From Rhizobiaceae bacterium (GTDB taxonomy: Bacteria > Pseudomonadota > Alphaproteobacteria > Rhizobiales > Rhizobiaceae), in NCBI GenBank assembly GCA_029212415.1, contig JARGOF010000013.1, positions 1 through 64,000 on the forward strand: a stretch of DNA of 64,000 nt, in the 5' to 3' direction. The translations under genes were made by a program, and so were the position numbers. Positions 52,944 to 62,259 of this stretch are shown here, in pieces (the first letter of the stretch is position 1; the number at the start of each line of letters is the position of its first letter). Under the pieces are notes generated by a model, which had not been told where the DNA came from, searched no databases, and saw only the letters and a program-made list of their open reading frames with translations.

Positions 52944-53693
52944 TCAGTCCTTCCCCAATTTTTCCAGCGCCCGGTCAAGCCAGCCGAGAAAGCCACCGAC
53001 CTCGGCCTGCACTGAAGCCGGTGTTGTTGTCGTTGCGCATTCCGGCTTTGCCTTGGGTCGGGGCGGCAGATATTTGTTGACCGGCGCCGTGCCCATTTCC
53101 GGCATCAGATCGAAGCCGCCACGTTCTGCAACGAGTTGCGAGACATTCGACTGGGGATCGGAAAAATCACCAAAATGCCGCGCGCCGGATGGACAGGTGC
53201 GCACGCAGGCAGGCACCCGGTCTTCTTCCGGAATATTGTCGTTGTAAATGCGATCCACGCACAGGGTGCATTTCTTCATGACATTTTCCACCGGATCCAT
53301 CTCGCGCGCACCATAGGGGCAGGACCAGGCACACAGTCCGCAGCCGATACACATGGATTCATCCACCAGCACGATGCCGTCCTCGGAGCGCTTGTAACTC
53401 GCACCGGTTGGACAGACCGTCACACAGGGCGCATCGGCGCAATGCAGGCAGGATTTTGGGAAGTGCACAATGGAGGCCGGTGCATCCTCAGGACTGACTT
53501 CAAATGTATGGATCCGGTTCAGCCAGGCACCCTCCGGCTCCGCGCCATAGGGATCCATATCCGCCAGAGGCGCGCCATAGCCGCCGGTATTCCATTCCTT
53601 GCAATTGACAACACAGGCATGACAGCCAACGCAGGTGTCCAGATCAATGACCAGGCCGAGCGCTCTTTCGGTTGTTTCGGGCAGGCTGGTCAT
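52944..53693 (-). CDS. soeB: Sulfite dehydrogenase iron-sulfur subunit SoeB
   Basis: A 249-residue DmsB-type ferredoxin with four 4Fe-4S sites: CVGCHACVVNC (near 23), CLHCADAPCVTVCPTG, CIGCGLCAWSCPYGAREMDP, and CTLCVDRI with CVRTCPSGARHFG. The start region GLVIDLDTCVGCHACVVNCKEWNTGGYGAPL and the C-terminal NKYLPPRPK are close to SoeB of marine alphaproteobacteria as I recall them. It passes electrons from SoeA to SoeC. Its ATG overlaps the soeA stop. Confidence 0.93.
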   Translation of the reverse strand: MTSLPETTERALGLVIDLDTCVGCHACVVNCKEWNTGGYGAPLADMDPYGAEPEGAWLNRIHTFEVSPEDAPASIVHFPKSCLHCADAPCVTVCPTGASYKRSEDGIVLVDESMCIGCGLCAWSCPYGAREMDPVENVMKKCTLCVDRIYNDNIPEEDRVPACVRTCPSGARHFGDFSDPQSNVSQLVAERGGFDLMPEMGTAPVNKYLPPRPKAKPECATTTTPASVQAEVGGFLGWLDRALEKLGKD

Positions 53694-56569
53694 GTCCCCT
53701 CTCCCCATTCGCGGCCATATGTCAATTGGTGGGCAGGCTGCTCCAGACCATCCTCCTGTGGTTCGAACTGCGGCAAGGAGACAGGATGGTCCTGTGGGTC
53801 CGCCTTTTCAATGCGCACACGCAGATCGAACCATGCGGCCTGCCCGGTGATCGGGTCGGAATTCGACCAGCGCAGACCATCGGCTTTGGGTGGCAGCAAT
53901 TCATGGATGAGATGGTTTAACAGGAAGCCCTTTTTGGCTTCCGGTGCATCGTCATCCAGATTCCAGGCACCCGAACGTTTGCCGATGGCATTCCATGTCC
54001 AAAGGGTCTTTTCATTGACCGCCTCCATCCGCCGCACGGGAACCTTGATCCGGCCGTGATGCGACGTCACAAAGGCCCAGTCTCCATCGACCAGTCCGGC
54101 CTCATCGCAAATCGCACCGGGCACATAGAGGGGATTTGCGCCGTGAATCTGGCGTAGCCAAGCATTTTGCGAGCCCCATGAATGGTACATGGCGGCAGGT
54201 CGCTGGGTGATCGCATGATAGGGGAATTCATTCTCGTCAAGCTGCTGGCCTTCAAACGGCGGATACCAGATCGGCAGAGGATCGAAGGTCGCCTTTATCC
54301 GGGCGCGGTGACTTTCCGGCGGCAGGCGTTTGCCATGACCTTCGGCTGCAAGCTGGAACTTGCGCAAGGGTTCGAGATAGAGCTGAAAGACATTTTCAAC
54401 CGGCCCGTCCTGCAGGCCCATTTCAATGGCCCAGTCTGACCATGCCCTGTTGGCGTGCTTGAAATATTGTGCTTCCGCCGGGACATGCGCCTGAAAGAAC
54501 CCGCCGTTTTCGATGTAGCGATTGATCTGCTCTGGGTTGGGTTCGCCGCGACCCTGCTGCTCACCGTCTTTACCGCGCCACCCGGCGAGCGGTCCAACGC
54601 CGGGGCGACGCTGGTGATTGACCATGTAATCGGCATAGTCCTTGTAAATGGCGCTGCCATCGGGCTTGACCATGCCAGGCAGTCCGAGTCGTCCGCCCAG
54701 ATCCAGCAATACCGACTGAAAACCGCGGACATCACGGCCCTCGCCCTGTGTTGCCGGGTCCACGACCGGCCAGCGCAATGAATCGGCCAGGGCCTCGGGC
54801 TCGGAGATCGGCCGGTCAAGGATCGATATGCAATCATGGCGTTCCAGATAGGTGGTGTCCGGCAGGACAAGATCGGCAAAGGCCACCATCTCGGAATTAT
54901 AGGCATCCGAATAGATGATCTTGGGAATGCGATAGTCGCCGTTATCATCCTTTTCCTGCAGCATCTTCATCACGCCGCCGGAATTCATTGAAGAGTTCCA
55001 CGACATATTGGCCATATACATGAACAGCACATCAACCGGATAGGGATCACCGGCACAGGCATTGGAAATGACCATGTGCATCAGTCCATGCGAGGACATG
55101 GGGGCATCCCAGCTGAATGCCTTGTCTATACGTTGCGGTGTGATGCCATCGTCTTCCAGCAGCAGCTCTTCGGGTCCGCGCAAAAAGCCCAGATGCGGCC
55201 CGGCAAGCGGTTCGCCGGGCTTGCAGCCCCCGTGCGGTTTGGGCTGACCGTCAATCGGCCTTGGATAGGGCGGTTTGAACCGAAATCCGCCGGGACTGTC
55301 GATGGAGCCAAGCAGGATTTGCAGCAGATGCAGTGCCCGGCATGTCTGAAACCCGTTGGAATGGGCCGATATGCCGCGCATCGCGTGAAATGACACAGGG
55401 CGTCCGACCATCTTTTCGTGACGTTCACCCTTCATGTCGGTCCAGGGCTGATCGATGACGACCTCCCTTTCAAAGGCTGCCTGGGCAATTTCGCCGGCCA
55501 GTCGGCGGATCTGCGACGGCGAAACACCGGTCCGTTCTGACACGGCTTCCGGTGCATATTCATCGCTGAGATATTTTTGTGCGAGCAATTCGAATGCCGG
55601 TCGCGCCTTGCGGCCGTCCGGCAGGGTGACCTGCCCGTTGAGCGCCGGTTTTACCGCCTTGCCTTTTGAAGAAACACAGACCTCCTGCTGCCGGTCGAAA
55701 ACCAGCGGCTCACCGGCTTCATTGCGGGCAAACAATCCATGGTCTTCCGCCCCTTCGTTTTGCACCACGAGCCAGGGCGCATTGGTATAACGCAGCAGAT
55801 AGTCAAGATCGATGCTGCCGGCTTTCAGGAGTTCATGCACAAGGGCCAGGATGAACAACCCATCGGTGCCGGGTGTAATGCCAACCCATTCGTCGGCAAT
55901 CGCATTGTAGCCGGTGCGCACGGGATTGACGCCGATGATCTTGACGCCGCGATCCTTGAGTTTGGCCAACCCCATCTTGATCGGGTTTGAATCATGATCC
56001 TCGGCCACACCGAAGATCATGAACAGTTCGGTCCGGTCCCAATCGGGTGCACCGAATTCCCAGAAGGCACCGCCAAATGTGTAAATTCCACCGGCGGCCA
56101 TATTGACCGAGCAGAACCCGCCATGGGCGGCGAAATTCGGTGTTCCGTATTGCTGTGCCCACCAGCCTGTCAGCGACTGGCTTTGATCGCGGCCGGTAAA
56201 GAAGGCCAGTTTTTTGGGATCGCGCTGACGCACCTCTCCCAGCCATTCACTCGCCAGTGCGAGGGCTTCTTCCCATTCGATTTCCCGGAAGGCGCCCTTG
56301 CCACGCTCACCCACCCGCAGCAGCGGCTTTTTCAGCCGAGCGGGTGAATAGTGTTGCATGATGCCGGCCGAACCCTTCGCACACAGTACCCCGCGGTTGA
56401 TCGGATGATCGCGATTGCCCTCTATGTAGCGGATTTTCGGCTGACCATCCTCGCCTTTGCGCAGATGGACATTGATGCCGCAACGACAGGCGCACATGTA
56501 ACAGGTGGTTTTGCGAATCTCATCAGATACATGCGGCGACAGTTCCAGATTGTGCCCATCACCGCCCAT
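53690..56569 (-). CDS. soeA: Sulfite dehydrogenase molybdopterin subunit SoeA
   Basis: The catalytic subunit, expected to oxidise sulfite to sulfate on the cytoplasmic side. It belongs to the DMSO-reductase family, with an N-terminal 4Fe-4S motif (CYMCACRC and, about 27 residues on, LCAKG) and then FFTGRDQSQSLTGWWAQQYGTPN. The molybdopterin-dinucleotide domain is at the end (PAAMYHSWGSQNAWLRQIHG). No twin-arginine signal is seen, fitting cytoplasmic SoeA rather than periplasmic PsrA or DmsA. I take the ATG at 56569 (959 residues) with AAGGGAA upstream; 56587 is also possible. Thiosulfate or polysulfide reductase are alternatives. Confidence 0.9.
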   Translation of the reverse strand: MGGDGHNLELSPHVSDEIRKTTCYMCACRCGINVHLRKGEDGQPKIRYIEGNRDHPINRGVLCAKGSAGIMQHYSPARLKKPLLRVGERGKGAFREIEWEEALALASEWLGEVRQRDPKKLAFFTGRDQSQSLTGWWAQQYGTPNFAAHGGFCSVNMAAGGIYTFGGAFWEFGAPDWDRTELFMIFGVAEDHDSNPIKMGLAKLKDRGVKIIGVNPVRTGYNAIADEWVGITPGTDGLFILALVHELLKAGSIDLDYLLRYTNAPWLVVQNEGAEDHGLFARNEAGEPLVFDRQQEVCVSSKGKAVKPALNGQVTLPDGRKARPAFELLAQKYLSDEYAPEAVSERTGVSPSQIRRLAGEIAQAAFEREVVIDQPWTDMKGERHEKMVGRPVSFHAMRGISAHSNGFQTCRALHLLQILLGSIDSPGGFRFKPPYPRPIDGQPKPHGGCKPGEPLAGPHLGFLRGPEELLLEDDGITPQRIDKAFSWDAPMSSHGLMHMVISNACAGDPYPVDVLFMYMANMSWNSSMNSGGVMKMLQEKDDNGDYRIPKIIYSDAYNSEMVAFADLVLPDTTYLERHDCISILDRPISEPEALADSLRWPVVDPATQGEGRDVRGFQSVLLDLGGRLGLPGMVKPDGSAIYKDYADYMVNHQRRPGVGPLAGWRGKDGEQQGRGEPNPEQINRYIENGGFFQAHVPAEAQYFKHANRAWSDWAIEMGLQDGPVENVFQLYLEPLRKFQLAAEGHGKRLPPESHRARIKATFDPLPIWYPPFEGQQLDENEFPYHAITQRPAAMYHSWGSQNAWLRQIHGANPLYVPGAICDEAGLVDGDWAFVTSHHGRIKVPVRRMEAVNEKTLWTWNAIGKRSGAWNLDDDAPEAKKGFLLNHLIHELLPPKADGLRWSNSDPITGQAAWFDLRVRIEKADPQDHPVSLPQFEPQEDGLEQPAHQLTYGREWGEGT

Positions 56570-56774
56570 ATAGATATTCCCTTGCATGCATTGCCAACGC
56601 CGCAGTTGATCCCCGTTCCATATATATATTCATATATTTACAGAACCGTCATCACCTCACGGGCAATTCTTTACAGAAATCATCTCTTTGCGAGCAGTGC
56701 CAGCGCGGAAGAACACAGGGGACCAGAGGTTTGGATCTGGATAAGGTCTTCAACCGCCCCATTGCAGTCTGCAA

Positions 56775-58697
56775 TCAATCGAATTCATCAGGACGGCTTC
56801 CCGGCGGCAACCAGGCGCGCTTGACCCGGTCATGGACATCCGGGCTATGACTGGAGAGCGCGGCATCCGTTTCAGCCTGAATTTCCTTCATCAAGTTCAT
56901 ATAGGGTTCATTTTCGGTGATGGTCAGGTCCGGATCATAAAGCTGCGCAAGGCGCCTGATGGCATCACGGTCATGGTCGACATAGACCGTGACCAGCTTT
57001 TCAGCCTCATGCGGATGAACGCCGAAAGCCTCCAGCGAATAACGCGAGGCACGCACCGCGCTGTCGAATGTTTCACGCACAATGTCATTGGCCCCCGCCT
57101 TGTAGAGTGCATAGACATGCTCGCGGTTGCGGGCGCGCGCGACAATATGAATGTCAGGTCGCTCGCGACGCGCATGGCTGACAATTTCGACTGCCCGATC
57201 CACATCATCAATCGCCACCACGAGCAGTTTTGCGTCCTCAAGTCCGGCTGAATCGAGCAGATCGGGGCGTGACGCATCGCCATAATAGGTCTGGATGCCG
57301 AATTTACGGAACATGTCGATCATGTCTGCGCTGACATCAAGCACCACTGTCTGGTATCCATTGCCTTTCAGGACGCGATTGATCACCTGACCGAAGCGAC
57401 CGATACCGGCAATGATTGCCGTTCCATGTTCGGTGATCTCATCAGCCGGGCGTTGTTGTCCCTGATCGAGACGCGGCAGAATCACCCTGTCGAACAGAAT
57501 GAACAATGCCGGAGTCAGCAACATGGAAAGCGCGACAACAAGCAGCAGAAGATCGGCAATCTGCGGCGGGATAACGGCATTCTTGGTGGTGAACGAGAGC
57601 AGGACGAAACCAAATTCACCGGCCTGGGCAAGCGCCAGCGTGAATAGCCAGCGGTCTGCCCAGCGCATGGAGAAAAGCACAGACAGACAGAACAGAACGG
57701 CAGCCTTCAAGAGGATCAGCCCAATCGTCAGGCCGAGGACAATCCACAAATTGTCAAACAGCAGGGTAAAATTGATCCCCGCTCCCACGGTGATGAAAAA
57801 CAGACCAAGCAATAGGCCTTTGAAGGGCTCAATGTCGCTTTCCAGTTCGTGACGGAACTCGCTGTTTGCCAAAACGACTCCGGCCAGAAAAGTTCCCAGC
57901 GCCGGTGAAAGCCCCACCAGCGTCATCAAGAACGCAATGGCAACCACCAGCAGCAAAGCCGCTGCGGTGAATATTTCCCGCAATTTGGCCGCGGCAATAT
58001 AGCGAAAAAGCGGCCGTGTCAGAAAATGTCCGCCAGCCACAACCGCGGCAACTGCAGCGATGTTGACCAGAGCGATCTGCCATCCGACAAGCCCCGCCAC
58101 CAGGCTCATTTCCGCGCCATGATGCCCAGCGTCTGCACCTGCACCTGCACCTGCCACTACGTCAGATGTATGATTCATCAGTTCCGGCAGGGCCAGAAGC
58201 GGGATCAGCGCCAACATCGGAATAACCGCGATATCCTGAAACAGCAGAACGGAAAAGCCGGACTGGCCACCAACGCTTTTCATCAGGCCCTTTTCATTCA
58301 ACGTCTGTAGAACGATGGCCGTTGAGGAAAGGGAAAACACCAGGCCGATGGCCAGGGATACGGTCCACGGCTGGCCGAGCGCCATGCTTGCGGCCATCAC
58401 CAACACGATGGTGACAGCAACCTGCAGGCCGCCCAAACCAAGCAGCCTGCCACGCATGTTCCACAGGCTGCGCGGTTCCAGTTCCAGCCCGACGAGGAAC
58501 AGCATCATCACGACACCGAATTCGGCGATATGCTGAATGCCCTGGGTCTCCGACCCGACCAGCCCGAGAAGCGGCCCGATGACGATCCCGGCGATCAGGT
58601 ACCCAAGCACCGAGCCCAGACCGAGACGTTTGGCAAGGGGCACGGCAACCACAGCGGCGCACAGATAGACGAAGACCTGAAACAGCAAGCCTGTCAT
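56775..58697 (-). CDS. KefB-type potassium/proton antiporter with TrkA-N domain
   Basis: A 640-residue CPA2-family antiporter. Some twelve hydrophobic segments fill residues 1-390 (GYLIAGIVIGPLLGLVG, MLFLVGLELEP, SPALGTFLAGVVLANSEFRHELESDIEPFKGLLLGLFFITVG). A Rossmann TrkA-N domain follows near 415 (AIIAGIGRFGQVINRVLKGNGYQTVVLD). KefB/KefC release K+ during electrophile stress and are gated by glutathione adducts. The partner oxidoreductase upstream overlaps it (ATGA). A Gly/Ala stretch near residue 183 comes from a six-base DNA repeat. Confidence 0.93.
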   Translation of the reverse strand: MTGLLFQVFVYLCAAVVAVPLAKRLGLGSVLGYLIAGIVIGPLLGLVGSETQGIQHIAEFGVVMMLFLVGLELEPRSLWNMRGRLLGLGGLQVAVTIVLVMAASMALGQPWTVSLAIGLVFSLSSTAIVLQTLNEKGLMKSVGGQSGFSVLLFQDIAVIPMLALIPLLALPELMNHTSDVVAGAGAGADAGHHGAEMSLVAGLVGWQIALVNIAAVAAVVAGGHFLTRPLFRYIAAAKLREIFTAAALLLVVAIAFLMTLVGLSPALGTFLAGVVLANSEFRHELESDIEPFKGLLLGLFFITVGAGINFTLLFDNLWIVLGLTIGLILLKAAVLFCLSVLFSMRWADRWLFTLALAQAGEFGFVLLSFTTKNAVIPPQIADLLLLVVALSMLLTPALFILFDRVILPRLDQGQQRPADEITEHGTAIIAGIGRFGQVINRVLKGNGYQTVVLDVSADMIDMFRKFGIQTYYGDASRPDLLDSAGLEDAKLLVVAIDDVDRAVEIVSHARRERPDIHIVARARNREHVYALYKAGANDIVRETFDSAVRASRYSLEAFGVHPHEAEKLVTVYVDHDRDAIRRLAQLYDPDLTITENEPYMNLMKEIQAETDAALSSHSPDVHDRVKRAWLPPGSRPDEFD

Positions 58698-59332
58698 GGC
58701 TTCACCCCGGTTTGCGCGGTGCGGCGCAAGGGCAGGGTCTCAGCCGAAAGCAGCCGCATCTGGTCGGCTGCTTCCATATCCAGTTGATCATCGCGCAGCG
58801 CTTCAAGAAGCCGCTTATAGCCATCCACATGGCGTGGCAGACGATCATCGCCTGCCGCGCTGTGGGCAGCGAAAAGGGCATAGGGCGGGACGAAACGCAG
58901 GCCACACAGACTGGCCGTTTGTTCAATCGGTGACAGCAGGTCGCGAAGCGGGAAATTGTTGCGCCCACCAACTCGGTAGAACTCTTCCGGCCCGCCGGTC
59001 GTGACAACACAGGTGAAACACTTCCCCGCCAATTTGTCGCCGCCCTCGCCGTAGGCAAAACCATATTCAAGCACCAGATCCTGCCACTCCTTCAAAAGGG
59101 CGGGCACCGAGTACCATAGCAAGGGGAACTGAAACACGATCACATCATGATCCAAGAGGCGCTGTTGTTCGACTTCGATGTTTATCTTGAAACGCGGATA
59201 CAGAGCGTAAAGGTCAATCAACGTTACATTGTCAACGCTGCTTGCAGCCTTTGAAAGGTCCCTGTTCGCTCGGGAATAGCGCTGCCCCGGATGGGCAAAA
59301 AGCACGAGTATCTTTTGGTCTGGACGCACCAC
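58694..59332 (-). CDS. NAD(P)H-quinone-oxidoreductase-like ancillary protein (KefF/KefG type)
   Basis: A 212-residue flavodoxin-fold protein with ILVLFAHPGQRYSRANRDL at the start. Also present are HDVIVFQFPLLWYSVPALLKEWQDLVLEYGFAYG and CVVTTGGPEEFYRVGGRNNFPLRDLLSPIEQTA. KefF/KefG proteins bind the antiporter and are needed for its full activity. Overlap with the KefB-type gene supports this. Start 59332 gives VRPDQKILV after GTG or ATG; nearby alternatives are few. Confidence 0.92.
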   Translation of the reverse strand: MVRPDQKILVLFAHPGQRYSRANRDLSKAASSVDNVTLIDLYALYPRFKINIEVEQQRLLDHDVIVFQFPLLWYSVPALLKEWQDLVLEYGFAYGEGGDKLAGKCFTCVVTTGGPEEFYRVGGRNNFPLRDLLSPIEQTASLCGLRFVPPYALFAAHSAAGDDRLPRHVDGYKRLLEALRDDQLDMEAADQMRLLSAETLPLRRTAQTGVKP

Positions 59333-59555
59333 AATTTCCCTGTTCCGCTGGAACCTGTCCTGATTTCATTGATTGACGAGAGGTTCCAGGTTCTTGTTTT
59401 GCGCGCGCTCTCAACGAAAACCGCTTCACACGATTGCCGAAGCGTTCTAAAACACGGACTATCTTGTCCGTACCAGACCTTGTCAACAACAGGTAGTGCC
59501 GGAACAATCAATGCGCCTGTCAAAAGAGGCAGACCTGTCAGAGAAGGAAGAAGCA

Positions 59556-60449
59556 ATGTGGCGCGGTGTCATTCCAGCAGTAACAACCAAATTCAATGAG
59601 GATTTCAGCCTTGACCATGCGGAAATGGAGCGTTGCTTTGCCCTGCAGATGGATGCTGGTTGCCATGGACTGATCGCCTGCGGCACCCTGGGGGAAGGCA
59701 ATATGCTTTCTCACGAGGAGCGCATCGACGTCTTGCGTCTGTGCAAGAGCGCCACGGGCGACAAACCAGCCCTGCTGACCATATCCGAGGCCGGCACGAG
59801 AGAAGCCTGCGATCTGGCGAAAATGGCCGCATCGGCCGGAGCGGATGGCCTGATGGTCGTGCCTTCACCGATTTACCATACGGACCGCGATGAAACGATC
59901 GCCAATCTGAAGGCCATCGCCCAGGCTGGCGGTCTGCCGGTGATGATCTATTCCAACCGGGTCGGATATCGTGTCGACATCACGCCTGAGATGATGGTTG
60001 AGCTGGCAGAAGAGCCGCTGTTCGTGGCCATCAAGGAAAGTTCGGACGATATCCGCCGGGCAACGGAAATCTTCAATATGCTGGGTGACCGTTACGACGT
60101 TCTGACCGGAGTGGACAATCTGGCCTATGAAGCTTTGGCGGTTGGTGCTGTCGGCTGGGTCGCCGGTCTGGTCGTGGCGTTCCCGCGCGAAACTGTGGCG
60201 ATCTATGAATTGATGCAGCAGAACCGCCACGCCGAGGCGCTTAAAATCTATCGCTGGTTCCGCCCCCTGCTGGATCTGGATGTCTCCACCTATCTGGTTC
60301 AGCAGATCAAACTGGCCGAACTGATTGAGATCAACAGCAATGACCGGGTCCGGATGCCGCGCCAACCGCTCAAAGGCGATCACCGCGCCCGTGTAGAGCG
60401 CATCATTCGCGATGCCATCGCCTGCCGCCCGGACCTCCCGCAATATTGA
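59556..60449 (+). CDS. DapA-superfamily lyase/deaminase, likely hydroxyproline-pathway Pyr4H2C deaminase
   Basis: A 297-residue TIM-barrel class I aldolase-type enzyme. It has MWRGVIPAVTTKFNEDFSLD, ACGTLGEGNML, YSNRVGYRVDITPEMM and FVAIKESSDD with the Schiff-base Lys. Next to a 4-hydroxyproline epimerase gene, the best guess is 1-pyrroline-4-hydroxy-2-carboxylate deaminase, giving alpha-ketoglutarate semialdehyde. The ATG at 59556 has AGGAAG upstream. Other DapA-family activities remain possible. Confidence 0.85.
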   Translation: MWRGVIPAVTTKFNEDFSLDHAEMERCFALQMDAGCHGLIACGTLGEGNMLSHEERIDVLRLCKSATGDKPALLTISEAGTREACDLAKMAASAGADGLMVVPSPIYHTDRDETIANLKAIAQAGGLPVMIYSNRVGYRVDITPEMMVELAEEPLFVAIKESSDDIRRATEIFNMLGDRYDVLTGVDNLAYEALAVGAVGWVAGLVVAFPRETVAIYELMQQNRHAEALKIYRWFRPLLDLDVSTYLVQQIKLAELIEINSNDRVRMPRQPLKGDHRARVERIIRDAIACRPDLPQY

Positions 60450-60456
60450 GCGCTCC

Positions 60457-61470
60457 ATGGCACAGCACAGTTTCTTTTGCATCGATGGGCATACCTGCGG
60501 AAACCCGGTGCGTGTCGTGGCGGGCGGCGGCCCTCAACTTGATGGCGACAGCATGCTTGAGCGCCGGGCTCATTTCCTGGCCGACTATGACTGGATCCGA
60601 ACCGGCCTGATGTATGAGCCTCGAGGGCATGACCTGATGTCCGGTTCGATTCTCTATCCGCCGACACGCGCCGATTGCGATGTCGGCGTGCTGTTCATCG
60701 AGACGTCCGGCTGTCTGCCGATGTGCGGCCATGGGACGATTGGCACCGTCACAATGGCCATTGAGCACGGGCTTGTCACCCCGAAGACACCAGGTGTTTT
60801 GCGGCTGGATACGCCGGCTGGTCTGGTCATTGCGGAATATCGGCAGGACGGCCGCTTTGTTGAAGAGGTGCGACTGACCAACGTGCCATCCTTCGTGCAT
60901 TCCACTGGTTTGAGCGTGGAATGCCCCGGGCTTGGTGAACTCACCGTCGATGTTGCCTATGGCGGCAATTTTTACGCCATTGTCGAACCACAGGCGGGTT
61001 TTCGCGACTTTGCCGATCACCGCGCCATTGATCTCATCGGGTGGAGCCCCGGCCTGCGCGCGGCCCTCAATGAAAAATACCGGTTCATTCACCCCGAGCA
61101 TCCTGAAATTCAGGGGTTGTCGCACATTTTGTGGACCGGCGCGCCGACGCCATCCACAACGGGGCCAACAGCAACCGCCCGCAATGCAGTTTTTTATGGC
61201 GACAGGGCCATAGACCGCTCACCCTGCGGCACGGGCACCTCGGCGCGCATGGCCCATTGGGCCGCACGCGGACAATTGAAAATGGGTGATGAATTCATCC
61301 ACGAAAGCATCATCGGGTCCATTTTCAAAGGCCGGATTGAAGGCACTGCCCGGGTGGGCGATCACGATGCCATCATTCCCTCCATCGGCGGTTGGGCGCG
61401 CATGACCGGTCTCAATACGATTTTCATCGATGACCGGGATCCGTTTGCCCATGGCTTTGTGGTGAACTGA
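60457..61470 (+). CDS. 4-Hydroxyproline 2-epimerase (proline racemase family)
   Basis: A 337-residue cofactor-independent epimerase. Both catalytic Cys residues are present: C90 in LPMCGHGTIGT and C257 in DRSPCGTGTSA. IDGHTCGNPVRVVAGGGP at the start is typical of 4-hydroxyproline epimerases. It converts trans-4-hydroxy-L-proline to cis-4-hydroxy-D-proline. The ATG at 60457 lies seven bases after the deaminase-like gene. The oxidase and semialdehyde dehydrogenase of the pathway are not in this window. Confidence 0.92.
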   Translation: MAQHSFFCIDGHTCGNPVRVVAGGGPQLDGDSMLERRAHFLADYDWIRTGLMYEPRGHDLMSGSILYPPTRADCDVGVLFIETSGCLPMCGHGTIGTVTMAIEHGLVTPKTPGVLRLDTPAGLVIAEYRQDGRFVEEVRLTNVPSFVHSTGLSVECPGLGELTVDVAYGGNFYAIVEPQAGFRDFADHRAIDLIGWSPGLRAALNEKYRFIHPEHPEIQGLSHILWTGAPTPSTTGPTATARNAVFYGDRAIDRSPCGTGTSARMAHWAARGQLKMGDEFIHESIIGSIFKGRIEGTARVGDHDAIIPSIGGWARMTGLNTIFIDDRDPFAHGFVVN

Positions 61471-61491
61471 ACCCGGCAAGGGATTTCCATT

Positions 61492-62001
61492 TCACGATGA
61501 TCCTGCAGCGCGTGCGGCGATACGGGCAAAGATCTGGTCGAGTTCGCCAGCCAATGTTTGCAGGGCAGTCTCACCCTCTTCAAAATAGGGGGAGAAAACA
61601 TGGGTCGGCGTTTTGTAGGACAGGGTCGCCCCACCATCAGGATCTTCAGAAACGTAAAAACGGATCGGTGCCTCAATGCCTGCTGCAAGGCTTGCTTCAA
61701 GCATGCGAACGGCAAAATCATTGCGGTAGACACCGACAACCCGGTTTCCCGGTATCGTTACCCCCCGACTGAGCGCCCCCGCCGACGCACTGGCCTGCGT
61801 GACAAGACCCATTTTTTCTGCCCTGATGGCCGCATCCAAACGTGTATTCAATGCATCAAATGAATAGGCGCTTACATGGGCCACCCATCCGACACGGTCA
61901 AACTGCCTGCCGGTTTGCGCGGCAGCGGGAAGGGTCATCAAAAGGCTCAGAGCCATTGCCGCAAACGCGCCAAGTGCTGATGCAACATACCTACGGGCCA
62001 T
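61492..62001 (-). CDS. DUF302-domain exported protein
   Basis: A 169-residue protein with a signal peptide (MARRYVASALGAFAAMALSLLMTLPAAAQ). A DUF302 domain follows: SAYSFDALNTRLDAAIRAEKMGLVTQASASAGA, VVGVYRNDFAVRMLEASLAAGIEAPIRFYVSED, and SYKTPTHVFSPYF. DUF302 proteins have no firm function. The ATG at 62001 puts the signal peptide at the very start; longer starts at 62031 or 62079 are less likely. Divergent from the hydrolase at 62260. Confidence 0.87.
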   Translation of the reverse strand: MARRYVASALGAFAAMALSLLMTLPAAAQTGRQFDRVGWVAHVSAYSFDALNTRLDAAIRAEKMGLVTQASASAGALSRGVTIPGNRVVGVYRNDFAVRMLEASLAAGIEAPIRFYVSEDPDGGATLSYKTPTHVFSPYFEEGETALQTLAGELDQIFARIAARAAGSS

Positions 62002-62259
62002 CGTGTCCGTCTTTCCGGGCTTTGCCCACATATACAAATCTATATGCTGGTATCGAACAGGCCGATGGGCGATGTCCAATCACGACAGTTCACGATCCGC
62101 TTTGCCGCCTGGCTCAGATGCAGGTATTTTCAAGGTGTATCGCCTGGAGCAGTATCATTGACCAGGAAAATGGGCCTCACTCTTGGCAAAGAAGTGCGGC
62201 GCGCTAAATTGAAGGCAGGTGTTGAAACCTGCAATTGATCGCTTACCGGGAGTAAAACG

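Noticed and set aside
56619..56645. AT-rich ATATAT palindrome upstream of soeA as a specific regulator site
   Set aside because: Low-complexity alternation of A and T gives palindromes by chance; no regulator gene is adjacent.
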